Positions 6,338 through 6,452 of a DNA stretch of 6,452 bases are shown one piece after another. How positions within the stretch are numbered: position 1 is the first letter of the stretch; every line of letters begins with the position of its first letter. The DNA lies in the NCBI GenBank assembly GCA_004295885.1, contig SEDG01000275.1:1-6452 (forward strand), read 5' to 3'. The position numbers were made by a program, and so were the translations under genes. This DNA comes from Pedobacter sp. (GTDB lineage Bacteria > Bacteroidota > Bacteroidia > Sphingobacteriales > Sphingobacteriaceae). The notes below the pieces were generated by a model. That model was not told the DNA's origin and ran no database searches. It saw only the letters and a program-made list of their open reading frames with translations.

Positions 6338-6452
6338 AACACATCAATATAGTAGTAACAGGTAAGGTTCAGGGTGTTTTTTTTAGGGCAAGTACCAAAG
6401 CTGTGGCCGACCAAATGGGTGTAAAAGGCTTGGTCAAAAACCAAAAAGATGG
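6334..6452 (+). CDS. Acylphosphatase, N-terminal part, cut by window end
   Basis: Acylphosphatases are small cytoplasmic enzymes of about 90 residues that hydrolyse acyl phosphates (EC 3.6.1.7). The 39 visible codons carry the family signature: VTGKVQGVFFRAST (residues 8-21), with the phosphate-binding loop and catalytic Arg18, then MGVKGLVKNQKDG with the catalytic Asn36. The frame starts at the ATG of an ATGA overlap with the microprotein stop, and MKHINIVVTGKVQG is the standard beginning of the family, so the start is secure. The gene continues past the right edge. It is the last visible member of the amidohydrolase operon. Confidence 0.93.
   Translation, partial: MKHINIVVTGKVQGVFFRASTKAVADQMGVKGLVKNQKD

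Noticed and set aside
1..6452. CRISPR array, tRNA/rRNA, insertion sequence, phage or toxin-antitoxin genes
   Set aside because: Searched by eye on both strands: no spaced direct repeats, no clover-leaf genes, no transposase or integrase motifs, and no terminal inverted repeats flanking either junction.

Overview
The window looks like AT-rich chromosomal DNA of a Bacteroidota bacterium, most likely a Pedobacter-like member of the Sphingobacteriaceae. This rests on the protein style (a kinase whose N-terminus is of a type I recall from that family, a small secreted protein starting MKKLILSAA, and family resemblance of the enzymes), on the lack of Shine-Dalgarno sequences before the starts, and on AT-rich spacers. 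No marker gene is present, so the genus is inference.

Left half (1-3651): a membrane hybrid histidine kinase enters from the left edge on the + strand. It meets, tail to tail, a sigma54-activator-type response regulator on the - strand. Upstream of the regulator, on the same strand, is a small secreted protein, separated from it by a hairpin terminator. The kinase was probably built for a His-Asp-His-Asp phosphorelay (HisKA, receiver, Hpt) ending on the regulator. However, both genes lose their conserved C-termini at one shared point near 2000-2010: the kinase loses most of its Hpt domain and the regulator loses the recognition helix of its DNA-binding domain. One deletion, or one assembly misjoin, explains both.

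Right half (3652-6452): after a 237-base divergent spacer there is a tight + strand operon. It encodes a COG0402-type amidohydrolase, a nitronate monooxygenase-like flavoenzyme, a four-helix membrane protein, a 41-residue single-helix microprotein and the start of an acylphosphatase. Gaps are 4 and 11 bases, with start/stop overlaps elsewhere. The nitronate monooxygenase gene carries a second lesion near 5599: about 60 residues including the FMN-phosphate site are missing, and the C-terminal remnant continues in another reading frame up to the next gene.

I do not see a new defence, mobile or RNA system. The striking signal is the pair of internal deletion-like junctions within 3.6 kb. They mean either recent gene decay or, at least as likely, local assembly error. 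The other genes look intact, or are cut only by the window edges.
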